Part shown: positions 1 to 15,900 of the stretch, piece after piece
Layout of the letters: every line of letters starts with the position of its first letter
Position numbering within the stretch: position 1 is the first letter of the stretch
From: Chrysemys picta bellii
Taxonomy: Eukaryota; Chordata; Testudines; Emydidae
Direction: 5' to 3'
Assembly: GCF_011386835.1 (NCBI RefSeq)
Contig: NC_088800.1
Coordinates: forward strand, 992,001-1,056,000
Length of the DNA stretch: 64,000 nt
Notes under the pieces: generated by a model
What the model saw: only the letters and a program-made list of their open reading frames with translations
Told to the model about the DNA's origin: nothing
The model's database searches: none
Position numbers and translations under genes: made by a program

Positions 1-243
1 CTGCCGGGGCGTTCTCCAGGCCTGGCGCTGCAGGGATGGTGCGAGGCGGGAGCAGCTGATGCTGGCAGCCCCTCTTGGCATGGGGGTGAGGGTTCCCTGT
101 GGGGCTGTGCCCTTCCTGGCTAGCAGAAGCCCAGCCCGACTCCCCTTCTGGCCTAGCACAGCCCTGCATGTGCTGCGTGGGGAGCCAGCTCGCAGCTGCA
201 ATGAGGGGTCTGGGCCGGGGAATGGGCAGAGGCTGTAGGCTGA

Positions 244-3113
<2,870 letters not shown>

Positions 3114-3378
3114 AGGCGATGGGCTGTTCAGGGTGGGGTGGGGGGTGTCCGTCCGTCTGTAGCGGCACCAGAGCCAGGCAGTTTACCTCATTTTTAACAG
3201 GTAGGAGCAATGCTGCTCTGAGCTCATGGACTGGGCCCAGGAACACTCAGATTAGTTTTTATAACGTGTTTTTTAAAGTATTTCTAGGAGCGCAAGTGGC
3301 AGGACCTTCTGGCCAGCGCTGCCAGTCGTGTGCCTAATTTATGTAACCTCCTCTGACCTCATGGTGCCAAGTGTAGCT

Positions 3379-3384
3379 AATAAA
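3379..3384 (+). terminator. IDH2 polyadenylation signal AATAAA
   Basis: A canonical AATAAA lies 265 bases after the IDH2 stop, in the context GTAGCTAATAAACCTC. It gives a short 3' UTR (3114 to about 3400). No competing signal on this strand lies between the stop and this site. Confidence 0.8.
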
Positions 3385-5050
3385 CCTCTTCACCCAGCTG
3401 CCCTCCGGCTCTGTGCTGCCCAGAAAAGGTTAACAGGTCACTGGCAAGTTGCAGCTACTCCACCCCCCCCCCCCATGGTTGCCTTGTTGGCCCCTGGTGG
3501 CAAATTCCCCTCTCTGTCCCCCTGGGCTGGGCTGTGGGGCCCTAGCGAGCTCTCACAGGAAGTTACTCCAGACTGCATTCACCTCCAGTAAGAGTCCTGC
3601 CTGTAGCCCCTTCCCCAGCCAAAGCTGCTGTTTGGACAGGTGCAGGGCCAGGCTAGCAGCCAGCCAGGGGGAGGGGCTGGCCCTAGCCCTGCCTGGGAAA
3701 TCCCACAGCTAAAGGCTGTTACGTAGAAGGATTGTTAAACAGCTCTCCCAGTGAGGGAACGCCAGTGCACCTGAGAGCTGTGCCTGAATGAGACCACTGA
3801 CTGCTATGCGCACACTGCTGCTGTCCTTCGCTCAGGGACAAGCACGGGCCACTGTCACCCAGGCCTTGGCAACCTCCATCTCTGCCCCCAGGCCAGGCCA
3901 GGCCTGCCTGCCCAGTCTCGGAGCAGCTCCCCTAAAAGAGGCCGTGTAGAGAACGCGGCAGGGAGCGAGCGGCTGCCTTGGCAGTCAGAGAGCCTGCTCC
4001 ACCTTCCCTCTTCCTGGGCTCAGCCGTGCTTCAGGGTGAACGCTGCAGGCTGGACAGGTGCTGTCTGGTAAGTGGGGACACGGGGAGAGGAGCACCCTGA
4101 CCCTGCAAGGAATGTGGGCCACCAATGGGAGCTAGGGCTGAATTGCTACCTAGTTTTTGGGCAGCTTTGAGAGTCAGCTGAGCTCCCCCCGTAGGGCCTG
4201 GGCAGTGCTCAGCAGGCTCGGTGGGTTGTGGGCTAGCCCGTGCCCCTCCACGGGGGCATGGGGGGAAGCTGTATGCTCCCCGCCCTGCTGGGGCCTGCTC
4301 CCTCTGTGCTTGCACTGTCCTGAGCTGGGAAACTGGCAAAGTCTTCCCCTGTGGTCAGCCCTGGAGCCCTCAAAGGAGCAGCTGCCCTGCCTGGGGCCAG
4401 CGAGCATGGGGCCTGCCTTGCTTGGACCATAACTCTAGCCCTCGACTGCTGCCCCAAGCCCATGCCAGGGGGTAGTATGGAGGCTCTCAGCTTCTTCCCC
4501 CACCCCACCTGGCTTGCAAAGGCTGGAGAGGGCCTCCCTAAGCTGCTGTTTCTACACACTTCCAGCCGCTACCCTCCCTCTGGGCTTTGCTGGCTCTTCC
4601 ACGTAGGGCAGGGCTGGCTCCCAGGGCTGGTTCCTGCACCTCTTGGGCCAGGGACTTTTAGCAGAGCACCATTCCGGCTGGGCTGGGCTGCAGCCTGGAG
4701 TTCCCAGTGCTTTAGGAGTAACAGCCCCAGCTCCTGCCCCCAGGGTTAACCCCCTTGGCACCTGCTGCGACACAGCCCCCCTGGGCCTCTGCAGTCATCC
4801 CAGCCCCAGGCTGCCATCCCCTCCCCAAGCAGCAGACTGGGGCAGTGACAGTGCCTCCCCCCGTTGGGTTCCCTAGGCCCATCTTCATGGGCAGCAGGCA
4901 AACACGCTCACTTTCCTTCAGGGAGTGACAGCCCCTCTGGGCCCCGGCAGGTCCCTGTGCAGGATGTGCTCTCCCCAGGAGCCCTGCATCCCCACCAGCG
5001 CCTCCCACTCACACACGAGTTACACAGCTTTACAAAGGAAGGTGGCTGGA
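3385..5050. other. Gap between the convergent IDH2 and ZNF710 3' ends
   Basis: This stretch is GC-rich and has no exon I can recognise on either strand. It contains a poly-C run at about 3463-3474. Many short open frames are present but show no family motif. IDH2 transcription should end near its left edge and ZNF710 transcription near its right edge. Confidence 0.6.
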
Positions 5051-6009
5051 TTTATCCTTTAACCGCTCAGCGCATCTGAAAAAAATAAATTACTTTCAAA
5101 ATACCACCATTTCTCAGCTTTGTACAGGTCTGTCCTTTAACACAGTGCCCAGCCCCGAGCCTCCCCCGGGGTTGATAAGAAAATATTCTCTGTGTACAGG
5201 GCCGGCTCCAGCTCTCCCTCCCGCTCCTGGGGGATGCCAGAGCAAGTGTTCCTGGCCCCAGTGTGGGCAAAGGGAGGAGAGCAAGAGAGCCCTCCTCCCA
5301 CGCATGGCTGCTTCCTGGGGTGGGGGGCGGCTGCAGAGCTGAGCGGGGGATAAAGTGGGACTGGCTGCGGGCTGAGTCCAAGTGTCTCCGAGCCAGGATT
5401 GGGCTGCAGTCCCCACCACAGCAGACTAGGGAGGAGGTAGAATAATTAATGCTCAGCAGGTTCTGGACCAAGCCTTTCCCTACCTGGGGCTTCAAGTATG
5501 GCGGCCAGAGAGCATCTCTTCCAGTGCACGCCGGGGTGGAGCCCAGGAGCCAGCGCTCCCTCCCGGTGCCGCGGCCTGAGCACTATGCTCCCCCTGCACA
5601 GCGGAGACTGCAGGCCGGTCCAGTGCCTGAACAGGCAGGAATGAACACGGGGCTCTCTGCTCTTCCCCCAGGCGAGGGGCGGCACAAAAAGGGGTCCTGA
5701 GAGGGGATGGCCCAGGTGAGAGGCAGGCCCAGTCTCACTGGAGCCTGGACAGCCCCAGGAGCCAGTGGCTAAAGGCGACCACTTCCTGCAGCCCAGCTCC
5801 AGCCTGGCACTGTCAGGGCTCAGAGCCTTCACCATTTCCTCCTTCACCATGGAGCATCAGCTTCCCTGGGCTCAGCCGAGCGCCAGGGGGCAGGCCCCAC
5901 TGAGCCTGGCTTTTGGTTCTGGATGCTGCAACGGGGGACAGGAGCTTCTTTTCCCCATGTCACTCCCTCTCACGGCCCTGCACCTGGCTGGGCCTGGCCC
6001 CCGTCTCAG
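5051..6009 (-). other. Probable ZNF710 3' UTR
   Basis: This lies directly downstream of the ZNF710 stop on the minus strand. No canonical minus-strand AATAAA was found between 5000 and 6009. A GATAAA variant at 5051-5056 is the best candidate end, so the boundary is uncertain. A plus-strand AATAAA at 5084-5089 is in the wrong orientation for this gene. Confidence 0.4.
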
Positions 6010-7242
6010 CTACAACATGTTGTAATAGGCCATTTCCTTCATGGCCTGCTCCGTCAGGGCGTTCTCGTCCGGGGGGTTGCCCACCCCTGCGTAGTCATAG
6101 GCGTTCTCCTCGTCGTACTCCTCCATTTCCTGCTGGGCGTCCAGCTCCGTGTGCTCTGCCCCGGTCAGTTCCATCATGGGATCTAGGAACAACGTGACAC
6201 GCTGGGACGGAGCAGGACAGGGCGGCCGTGCGCGAGGCGGAGCGAGCACGGCCCAGCAGCACAGCCATAGGCAGGGCGTTTCTGGCACCCACCTACCTTG
6301 GAGAGCTGGCCCCAAACCCCCAGGACCGCACGGCAGGCTGGGGAGCTAGACAACCGTCTCTGATGCTCCTGGCAGGTGGGGCTCACACGTTGGCAGACAA
6401 CCAGGGAGGGGGAGGCTGTCATGCCTGTCCAGAGCTGGTCTGCCAGGAAAGGGGTGCAAAGGAGGCAGCCCCTGACCCACACCTGCAAGGTCTTTTCAAG
6501 GCCCTGGAGCAGTGGCAGTGCAGTGGTGCAGCTGACAGTGGGAGATGGCTTTGCACTCTGGGGCCCAGGCTTCAGACTTCGTAACACTGTGCCCGAGTGC
6601 CAGACATTCGGCCATTCAGCCAGGCAATCAGCTGGCTCACACGCCCAGTGGGACAGGGGCTGCCCCATGGTGTGCTGCTGTCTCTGGTGCAGAGCGACTA
6701 CAGCAATCGACACGGGCCAGCACCCCAGGTACAATGCACTTCTGGGGCCATGCCGATGTTTTTTCAGCAGAATCTCTGCTTTCGTTAACGGGCGTACAGC
6801 ACTAGACGAGAACCCATGGCCCAGGCACAGCCCCTGGAGGGAGGCTGCAGTCAGCTTGGAACAACAGCTCCGAGCTGCAGCTCCTTGTTCCTGCTGGAGG
6901 CTAGAGTCTGAACACTAATACTGACCAGTAAATGGCAACATCGTTCGCTATTTCACTGCAGAGCGCTTGAGCAGAACCAGCCAGCTAAAGCATCTCGCCC
7001 TCCCTGGGGGAGGGAGGGAGGGCCAGAGGCTGGGAATACAGAATTCCATCCCCTAACAGTCACCTCAGCCCCAGCCAAAGGCAGGGGAAGGCGGAGATGC
7101 ACCTTTGATACTACCAGAAGCCTCAACTGCCCCCAACCAGCTGCTCGAACTGCCGGCTTCCACCTGACAGCCTCTGTGCTGCAGGGACACGTGTGGGGCA
7201 GCCCCCAGGAGAGAGAGAGAGAGTGTGTGTGTGTGTGTGTGT

Positions 7243-7290
<48 letters not shown>

Positions 7291-10200
7291 AGGGCTAGCG
7301 GACAGCAGGGGACCAGGAGCCTAGGTTAGAACGGGACCCGCAGGCTCCAAAAGGCACCTGCAGAGGGAGCCGTCGTGCAGGGTTTGGCCATTCTTCCCGG
7401 GTGCCCCGTCAATGCTGGATTCCCCTCCCGGCCAGGAGCCCCCGCAGGCCGCCACACCCACCTTGGCTGTCCAGGCTGATGTCCATGACCCCGTGTTTGA
7501 CCTTCATGTGCCGGCTCAGGTTGCCTTTCAGGTTGAACTTGCTGGAGCAGTAGGGGCATTTGAAGGGTTTGCTCCCTGCGTGCAGGTGCATGTGTCCTAG
7601 CAGGTTGTACATGCGATTGAAGGACTTCCCACAAACCTGGGAACAACAGGCCACCAATTAGCCCAGCCCCATCCCCGTCGCTGCACGTGGTATCACCCCC
7701 TCCTGCCCCCGCCGCCGGCTGCCTTAAGGGTCTGGGCTTCCCAGCAAGCCCCGTCTTTTCCACATAGACCTGAACTAGTCTCATCCCTCCGCCCCCACCG
7801 GGCTGGCGAGACTGGGGGTGACTTTTAGTGCTCATGAAAGTGAGGGGCTCAACGGGCATGTGCACTTCAAACTCCCCGCCCAGCTTTGCGGCCAGGCCCC
7901 AGTGCAGAGCTGCGGCCCCGCTACTCCGGAGCAGAGACTGCAAGCCAGGCTGAACTGTTTGGTGCTGCGACTGGGGGGGCACTGGTCACCTTAGCCCAGT
8001 TTGGCTGGTGCACTGCAGAGGTGAAGCATGGGCGTCAGCCCCAAGGAAGGGGCCACGCCCCAGAAGGATTTTGGAGGGTACCTTGCATTTGAATGGCTTC
8101 ACTGGCGAGTGCACGATCATATGGGTCTTGAGGGTCTGCTTCTGCACGAAGGTCTTGAAGCAGATGTGACACTGGTATGGACGGACGCTGGTGTGTATGA
8201 GCATGTGCCGCTTCATGTTGGCCTGCAGGGTGAACTCACGCCCACACACCTCACACTTGAATTCTTTCACACCCTGAAAGGGTCACAGGAAACGTGAGCA
8301 CAACGGGAGCACACTGACGAATACCACACAAATTGAAGCGAACTGTCTGAATTTGAGCGTGCCTATTTAGTGGGGACCAGCTCAACGGACTGCAGGGAGG
8401 GGCCCCCCCTCCTAGTCCATTGAACGGCAGGCTCCCTGCATGGAGTACAAGAACGCCTCTGGCCAGCTCAGGCACGTTCAGCGGCACATCAGTCTCCCTC
8501 AGCGACCGTGAGGAGCACGGAGCAGAGACGGGGGGATCTAAGGACGTGTCTCTGCTCCTGAGATAAACTGCTGTACAGGACACAGAGCATAAGGAACAAA
8601 GGGTCAGTGCAACCAACTTGTCTGCACCTCCTTCAAAATCTTTCCTGTTTCCTCACCCGCCCCAGCCTTCCTTGCCTTCTGCAGAAACAGACACAGGGAT
8701 CCCCCCAAAGCCCAGCCGCCTTCCCTGCGAGCTGAGCCCAGGGGCTGGAGAGCCTGTGTGGGGAATCCTTCTGCCCACACCCCCCTTTACTCCTGGCTCC
8801 CCCTCAGCACAGCAGGAAGTGCCTCTGGGTGCATTCGGCACCTCTTTTGGCAGGAGAGTAAGAACCATTCCCTTCGGGCCTGGGCTGCAGGTGCCCCAGC
8901 TGGCTGGAAGCTCCTGGTCCATTCCAGGGGACAGGGCATGGCCGGGGCAGAATGCAGACTGCTACGCCATGCCTGAGCCCCGTGGGCAGACCCGGCCACC
9001 CTCTGGGGAAGGGGCACTGTGAATGAGAGGGCTGACTGGTCTCTAAGACCAAGACCAGGGGTGTTGCATTCTGCTTTGCACATGGGCTGAGCTGGGAGAA
9101 TTGCTCCCCCTAAGAGGCAGAAAACACCCCAGTCTCAGGCCAAGGTCAGAGTGACAGAGTGGCCGGCCAGCCGCACAGCACCCATATTGCACTGTCCCCG
9201 CCCCACAAGCAAGGAAGGCAGATCCCAGAGCCCCCCCCAAGGGAAAGGAGGTCACACAGGCCCCTGGAAACTCAGATGTCCTTTTGTCCTACCAACAAGT
9301 GAGTCATCAACGCAAACCAACAGCCAGCTCGAAGGGCTAGATCCTGCTTAATCCTGACCCCCAGTGGGGACAGTCAAAGCTCTAAGGAACTGAAATCGTC
9401 CCCTCCCCCGGTCCCACCCCTGCTCTCTGGGGCAGGGAAAGCCCTCGGGCTCAGCGGCTGCTCGCACCTTGTGCGTGAGCGAGTGCTGCTTGAGGTGGTG
9501 GATCTGGCTGAATTCCATGCCGCACTCGGTGCAGACGAAGGGCCGGACGTTCTGGTGCTTCAGCATGTGGTTCTGCAGCTGGCTGCGGTAGTGGAAGGAC
9601 TTGCTGCACTCCAGGCACTGGTAGAGCGTGGGCCCCTGGTGCGTGGAGAGGTGGCGCTTGAGCTGCGTCAGCGTGGAGAAGTCCAGCCCACACTCCACGC
9701 ACACGTGGCAGCGCCCGTTCTCATGCTTCACCTCGTGGGCCTTCAGCTCGCTGGGGTAGGCGAAGCCCCGCCCGCAGAAGTGGCAGCTGTACGGCTTGAT
9801 GTCGCTGTGCAGCAGCATGTGCCGCTTCAGGTGGCTGGTCTGCGTGAAGGCTTTGCTGCACACGTCGCACTTGTGCGGCCGCGTGCCCTGGTGCGTCAGG
9901 AGGTGCGTCTGCAGGTGGCTGGGCTGCTTGAAGGGCTTGCCGCAGTGCGGGCAGGAGTGGGGCTTGATGCCGTTGTGGCCCAGGATGTGCGTCACCAGGT
10001 TGTACTTGGAGGTGTAGGATTTCTCGCACATGCGGCACTGCCAGCGCTTCTGGCGGTCCCCGGCCTCCACCAGGTAGGAGTCGTCGATCTGCACGTTGAT
10101 GTCCAGCCGGTCCAGCTGGGCTTTTTTATTGCGCTCCGTGTGAACTCCAGCTGCGTCTGCGTCAAAATCCGCTGGCTCCTGCCACGCAAAGCCCTGCTCG

Positions 10201-10910
10201 CTCTTCCCCTGCTCCGGCGACTCGGGCATGGGCGCCTCCAGAGACGCAGCGTTCGCCTCGAAGCTGCACTCGCTTCCGAGGGCCTCTGGCCCGGTGCTTG
10301 CCGGAGCCCCGGCCACGCTGGCCTCAGCGTAACCAACCTGGACGGGGTCGTAACTCCCCAGGCCCACGTCCTGCCGCACGTGTCTGCGCAGATGCCGCAG
10401 TCGCCGGGGCTTCCTGCCAAAAGCACTCAGGTCAATCATCTTCATGGCACTGCTCTGCACGGTCTTCTCACAGCCCGACTCCTCGAGGCTGGGCGGGTGG
10501 CTGTTCTGCGTCTCCTCCTTGCTGTCGCCAGGGACGGACACTTCGTACGCCCCCTCCTCCTCCGCACCCGCAGGGTTTTCATACTTGACCTTGGGCACCA
10601 GCCTCACCGGAGGCCGCTTCCTCCTCCGGGTATGTTTTTCAAATGGAGTCTCTGCCTCCAGCCCCTCCTCCTCCGGCGCCTCGGCTGGGACGCAGCCTTC
10701 CTTCTGCAGCCTGTAAGCGCCTTCCGGATCCTCCGGTTCCACCGTGGCCGTGTCTGCAAGCTCATTTCCTAGCCCTGGAAAGAAGCCTCCGGGGCTGATG
10801 GTTGCGCCGAAGAACTCGTTCTCGGACACCAAGCCCAAGACAGCGGCCTGGGCCAGGGACAGCACCACCACCGCATCCGTTTGAGTTCCAGAGTCGGTGA
10901 AGCGTTCCAT
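6010..10910 (-). CDS. ZNF710: ZNF710, C2H2 zinc finger protein (complete, four coding exons)
   Basis: A nuclear DNA-binding protein and presumed transcriptional regulator. Coding exons in transcript order: 10910-9468, 8273-8082, 7636-7462, 6182-6010. All introns are GT-AG on the minus strand with matching phases, giving 660 residues (human is about 664). The N terminus MERFTDSGTQTDAVVVL and the end EMAYYNML match the ZNF710 family. Residues 1-290 are acidic and low-complexity, with conserved blocks such as HTRRRKRPPVRLVPKVK (about 93-109) and LDRLDINVQIDDSYLVEAGD (about 266-285). Eleven C2H2 fingers follow: seven in the first coding exon (from residue 292), two and a half in the second, the tenth split between the C-K and V-C of its CxxC, and the eleventh with H-x4-H spacing. 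The C-terminal 57 residues are acidic. The start is the ATG at 10910-10908, preceded by a non-coding leader and a splice acceptor at 10937-10938. The gene is convergent with IDH2, as in human. Confidence 0.97.
7209..7288. repeat. Compound microsatellite (GA)n(GT)10-G-(AC)22 forming a palindrome
   Basis: GA repeats (7209-7222) run into (GT)10 (7223-7242), one G, then an AC tract of 45 bases (7244-7288). The GT and AC arms are reverse complements separated by a single base. This lies in the last intron of ZNF710. Confidence 0.95.
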
Positions 10911-10922
10911 CTCACCCCACGG

Positions 10923-10934
10923 CTAGGCGGTCAT
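10923..10934 (-). promoter_or_regulatory. Minimal upstream ORF in the ZNF710 leader
   Basis: The first exonic bases after the acceptor read CC ATG ACC GCC TAG, an upstream frame of three codons plus stop. It ends 12 bases before the ZNF710 start codon. Short upstream ORFs this close can lower translation of the main frame or favour reinitiation. A role here is inference. Confidence 0.5.
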
Positions 10935-10949
10935 GGCTGCAGGAACAGA

Positions 10950-12680
10950 GAGAAGGGCTCGTTAGCCTTTGTAAGAGCCGCATCCCACCCCACAAGCCCA
11001 GGCAGAGAAGCCAGTCTGGGGTCATTGGGGGCGGCAGCACAGAGGTGCTGGCTAGCAGCCACGCCCCGATCACTGCTCTGGGACAGCAGCTTCGCTAACG
11101 CAGAGACCAACGTTCTCAAGAGTGAGCACTGATTCTGGGTGCCCAACTTGGAACACCGGGGCCGGATTTTCAGAGGTGCTGAGCGCTCCACTCCAGGTGC
11201 TGTGGCGCTGAGCCCCTCGGAAACATCAAAGCCTGCGCTAAGCTGTAGGCCCAAGAGGGAGCAGTCCCTGGGACAAGCTGAGTCCTTTGGGTCTCTCTCG
11301 AACCCCAGCGCAACCTTTCATTAACGCTCTGTGCCAGCTCCGCCTGATGGAGCTGTCGGCGTGCTGGGTTTCCAGTGCGGGGTGGGAGAGGAATAATGAA
11401 CCAAGCCATCATCTGAGATGCAGTAAAACCTCAGCTTCCCCACAGCCCCGTAACACCTCATTCTGAAAGGGGACCCCAGGGCAGGTTTCAAGGAAGGGTC
11501 AAGAAAGCTAAACGTGTGAACGGTTTGTGAGCTGCCTTACGTTCCTTTCTCCCGCAAGGCAGGGCGAGGGGAACACGACACTGCCAGGGCCGGGGAGCCC
11601 CGGTGCACCTGGTGTTCCAGACGGATGAGGCCCAAGCAGAACGTACTAGGGGTTCCCCTGCATGTTCCTCCCCCGGGGGCCGAGGGGCTGGTGCAGAAGG
11701 GCAGCACTCCCAGGCAGGACTCTCGTACAGGAGCCAGGCCGCCCAGGTTGCTGCTGCCTCTCTTGCTCGGTGGCAGATGTTGTCTCTACTCGCTCTAGCT
11801 TTTCAGCCTGTTTCCTTGGAGCCCTCTCCACCCCCAGGCTGGGGGCCTCCCCTTTCCCTTCGGCCTCATTAACTGCCCCTCTCCCTGGGGCCAGAGTGTC
11901 CCCAGCAAGGACTGGGCCTGGTTTTAAGGGAAGTTCACTGGTTTATATTTTCTCTGGTTTCCTTCCCCTCGGCTGCACGTCCAGGGCCTGTGCTGGCTGC
12001 ACATTGGTAACTACTGAACTGAAGACAAAGAGAGGGTCATAGAGCTAATTACAATAACCAGAAGTGCTTCTGAAATTAGTAAAATAAAGACAGGGTACTT
12101 CTAAGGGTACGAGTGGCTGAGATACAGCAAGACAGCACCCAGTGGGCCACAAAGACACCACACTCACATGGCCCCTGTACTATACTAAAGTGTCTGATCT
12201 CTCTCCAAGTATGCTCCCAATGCCCCTGCAGGCAGGGCAGGGCTGTGAGCCACATCAGACAGAGGGGACCTCTGAGGCCCAGAGACATCCTGTGTGAGCT
12301 TAGGCAGGTCAGTCTATCTGTGGCAAGGCCTGGCACTGAACCCAGATCTTCTGAGCCCTTGTCCCATGCCCTGACCTCCAGACTTCCTGGTAAAACTGAC
12401 CCAGGGGCTCTCTGATGAATCTGGGAACATTGGGCAGGTTCTAGAGGACTGGGGGAAAAGTGGATATGCCAATATTCCAAAGAAGGTAAAATGGCTGCTG
12501 TGGATAACGGCAGGCCACCAGCCGGGTGTCGGTTCTGAGCACACTCGTGGAAAGGCTGATACAGAGGAGGGGCAGTCAAAGAATTACATGATGGCAGCAT
12601 AATTCATGCCAGTCACTGGGTTTTTATTGGAAAATAGGGTCTCGTCAAACTCTCATTTTTGAGGAGATTACAGTTTGGGT
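10950..12680. other. ZNF710 intron, no recognised element
   Basis: Intronic sequence with only short frames. Around 12230-12400 the words AGGTCAGTCTATCTGTGGC and CCAGATCTTCTGAGCCCTTG hint at an old SINE-like repeat, but I cannot place it. Confidence 0.4.
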
Positions 12681-12915
12681 CAGGGGTAGGCAGCCTATGG
12701 CACGCGGGCTCTGCATTTTAATTTAATATGAAGCTTCTTAAACATTTTAAAAACCTTATTTACTTTACATACAACAATAGTTTAGTTATATATTATAGAC
12801 TTATAGAAAGAGACCGTCTAAAAATGTTAAAATGTATTACTGGCACGTGAAACCTTACATTAGAGTGAATAAATGAAGACTCGGCACACCACTGCTGAAA
12901 GGTTGCCGACGCCTG
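12681..12915. mobile_element. hAT-like non-autonomous DNA transposon with 8-bp target duplication
   Basis: The ends are CAGGGGTAGGCAGCC and the reverse complement of CAGGCGTCGGCAACC. It is flanked by the exact 8-bp duplication GTTTGGGT at 12673-12680 and 12916-12923. It is 235 bp long with an AT-rich interior and no coding capacity. It belongs to the same family as the copy at 63328-63566, inserted in the opposite orientation. Confidence 0.9.
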
Positions 12916-15900
12916 GTTTGGGTGATAAAAGTGACGCTGCTGACAACGTACGTTGGCTTGGTCCCCCCCCCCCCCCAACAAAAAAATAGAAACAAAAATT
13001 TCAATATTGAGGTTTCTAGTGGGGCCCTGTGGGGATCCGCTCCCAGCTCAGCACTAGTCTGTCTCTTTATCCGAGAGACGGAAGAAGTTATACAGTAACT
13101 GCTTGTCAAATCGGCAGATGACAAGAGTGGTAAATAATGACAGGGACAGGCCAGTTATACAGGCTGACCTGGATTGCTTGGTAAATGGGGCTCATTTGAG
13201 CAACCTGTGTTTTAACACAGACATACATCTCGGCCCAAAGACCAGAGGTCACGCTTACAAGACGGGAGGCAGTATGCTGGAATGCAGGGCACCGAGAAGG
13301 CGTAACGGGAGCTAACCAAGTGAACACGAGCTCTCAGTGCAATGCTGCAGCTAAGAGAGCAAACCCAGTACCTGGATGCTTGAATATGCAGAGGAATATT
13401 AAGGAAGAGCCGGACAGTGGCGTTGACCTCTGCCTGCAACATTAGTGAGCCCATCACTAGATACAGGCTCCAGGTCCGGCGTTCACACTTGGAGAGGGCT
13501 CAAAAGTGAGCGAGTGAGAATGATCTGAGGACTGGAAACCTGCCATACAGCGAGTGAAGACACTCAGTCTAGCGTAGCCCAGAGAAGGCGAAGAGGTGAC
13601 TTGCTCAGGCTCTTTAAATGCCCACGTAGGAAGGAGATTTCTGATAGCAGAGGGCTCTTTAATCGAGCTGGAAAAGGCAGAACAAGGTCCCATGGCTGGG
13701 AGCTGAAACTAGACAGACTAGGAATAAGATGCTGCTTTTTAACCAGGGAGAGGAATTAGCCCCAGAGGCACTTCCCTAAGGATTCTCCAGCACAAAGGCT
13801 TTAAATCCAGATTGATGCCTTTCTAAAACGGCGCTCTAGCTCAGCCAGGAGCGATGGGCTCGGGCAGAAAGGACGGGTGAGATTCTGGGTGCGGTGCTAT
13901 GCGAAATCACACTAGAGGAGCCGCTTTACAAAGCGCCCCAGGGGACTCAGCGGCATTCTGCAAGGACGGTCCCAAGTCTGCTAGAAATGTAGCCCAGTCT
14001 CAAGTTCACCTTGCTAGAGGCCACGGCCCTGAATGGGACCCTGCTTAGGGCCCGATCCTGTTCCCACTGCAGCCGAGGAGCTGACACTGCTGTTGCTTGT
14101 GCTGTTCCGTGAGCACTAGAGAGAAGAGATGTGTAGAGCCCAGCTCCACAGGCAGGGAGGAGGAAGGATTCGGAGCAGGAGAGAGGCGCTCACAACGGGA
14201 CCAACCCACTCAGGATGGGATTTTCGCTTTTTAGCTTCACGTGCATCCATCTTCTTTCATTGCTCCCCTCCGCCCCCCGTCCCCATCCTCCCCCCAGACG
14301 TATGTGTCCCTCTTCTCTCCCCAAAGCTTAACTAAAAATCACTACTCAGGAATTCAGCTGCCTTCAAACCAATACAGAAGGTTCAACATACAGTTTAAAA
14401 AGTACATTTTGACTATCCAGGGGGACAGACAAGCTGCCTGTGTGCTCGGACTGCCATGGTCCCAGAGCTCTCTCTAAACTAGCTTCCGAGTCCAACATGC
14501 AGCACCTCTCCTCCCTCGGTCGGGCCCAGGGCCTGCGCAGGCCTGCCTGCGCACGTATGCTCAGAACCCACAGACAGCGTTCACGAACCCGGGACCCAAA
14601 GTCTGCCATCGGAGACGTACGTGCTGCTAGTCTCCAGAGCAGCTGTGAGGCTGGTACATTTGGACCAAGGCAAGTAAGCTGCGGATGAATTTCACCTGAA
14701 GCGGCAAAGAGTTTGAAGGGAGTTTGACAGCACCCTGGCCTTGCTTACATCCACTTCATCATCCAAACAGGGACGGGAACCTTCTTCGAGCAGCCACCCC
14801 TACACAGCACTTACAGCTGAAAAGACTGAAGGAGGCTGCTAGCCAGTAATTTCATGACTGCCATATGCAAGTCCAGGCACCTGGGACAGTGAAATACGGA
14901 GACTCTGCGGCAGAGGAAAGATGTGGGGCAGATTAGACACCTTTGGGGGCGGTTTGCTTTGCATTCAGATCCACAAATCTCGGTTCGCATTCTGCAGCAG
15001 CATTCCTTAGGGATTCAGGCTGCAGGAGACAGTGGCTGAGAAGTAGTTAAAGAGGGAGAAGGCCAAACAAAGCAACGCGTCAGATGGGGAGAGGAGGAGA
15101 CAGCCAGAGACAGAAAAGAGCCAGCCAGCAAGAGAGGCCAACCCTCAGGTAGGCTGGGAAACAGACCTGTCAGACCTTCAATCAACTCTCTTCAGCTCAA
15201 CCCCAACCCAGCCCAATATATAAAACAGCACTAATACGAGCACCCCCTACACCTTCCTCATCTGAGTCTGGAGCAAATGGTTCCCTGCCCTACAGCATGC
15301 CTGGTTCTTCGAGACGTGTCACCCACATGTGCCCCAGGTTTCCGAGACCAGAATCTTCTTGCGTAGCACTATCCACTGGGTCTCTGCCTGCGCCCCAGGT
15401 CCCTCCAGCACCCCATAACTGAAAGTTAAGGGGCCAGGTGGCTGCAACTGCTCCCCAGTTTCTTTGCTAAACAGGACCCCGATTGGCAAGGCCTCTGCAG
15501 TAGTGGGGAAGGAGGGTGGGTCATGGAACACACGTAGACAACACGTCTCAACCAACCTGTTACCACAGGGTAAGTAAGTAACTGGTCTTTGAGCAACTGT
15601 CCACACATATCCCACCTCTGGCGGCTCACATGCAGGGACCCATGTCCTGCAGGGGGGGCTCGGCATCTGCTGGACTAATGGCTGTGGGGCAGTGCTGCCC
15701 AAGCGGCTGTCAGATTTGGAGCCCCCCTCCGCCCAAGGAAGATGGGCCTGGCCTGCGGGAAGCCACGAATAAGCCTCTTGAGGATCCTGGCGATGGTTAG
15801 GTGGCAGGAGACTGCGGCCTTCCCCCAGAGGGGGTGAGCAGAGTCCGGAGCACTCTGAACTGACAGAGCCCCACCTGCCTTCAGGCAAGCAGGCAGTTGA

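Noticed and set aside
6953..7285. Frames with runs of Cys-Val and His-Thr
   Set aside because: They translate the GT/AC microsatellite; the same applies near 62890-63190.
9471..10772. 433-codon plus-strand frame
   Set aside because: It lies antisense to the first ZNF710 coding exon. Its length follows from the high third-position GC of the real gene, and it lacks any family motif.
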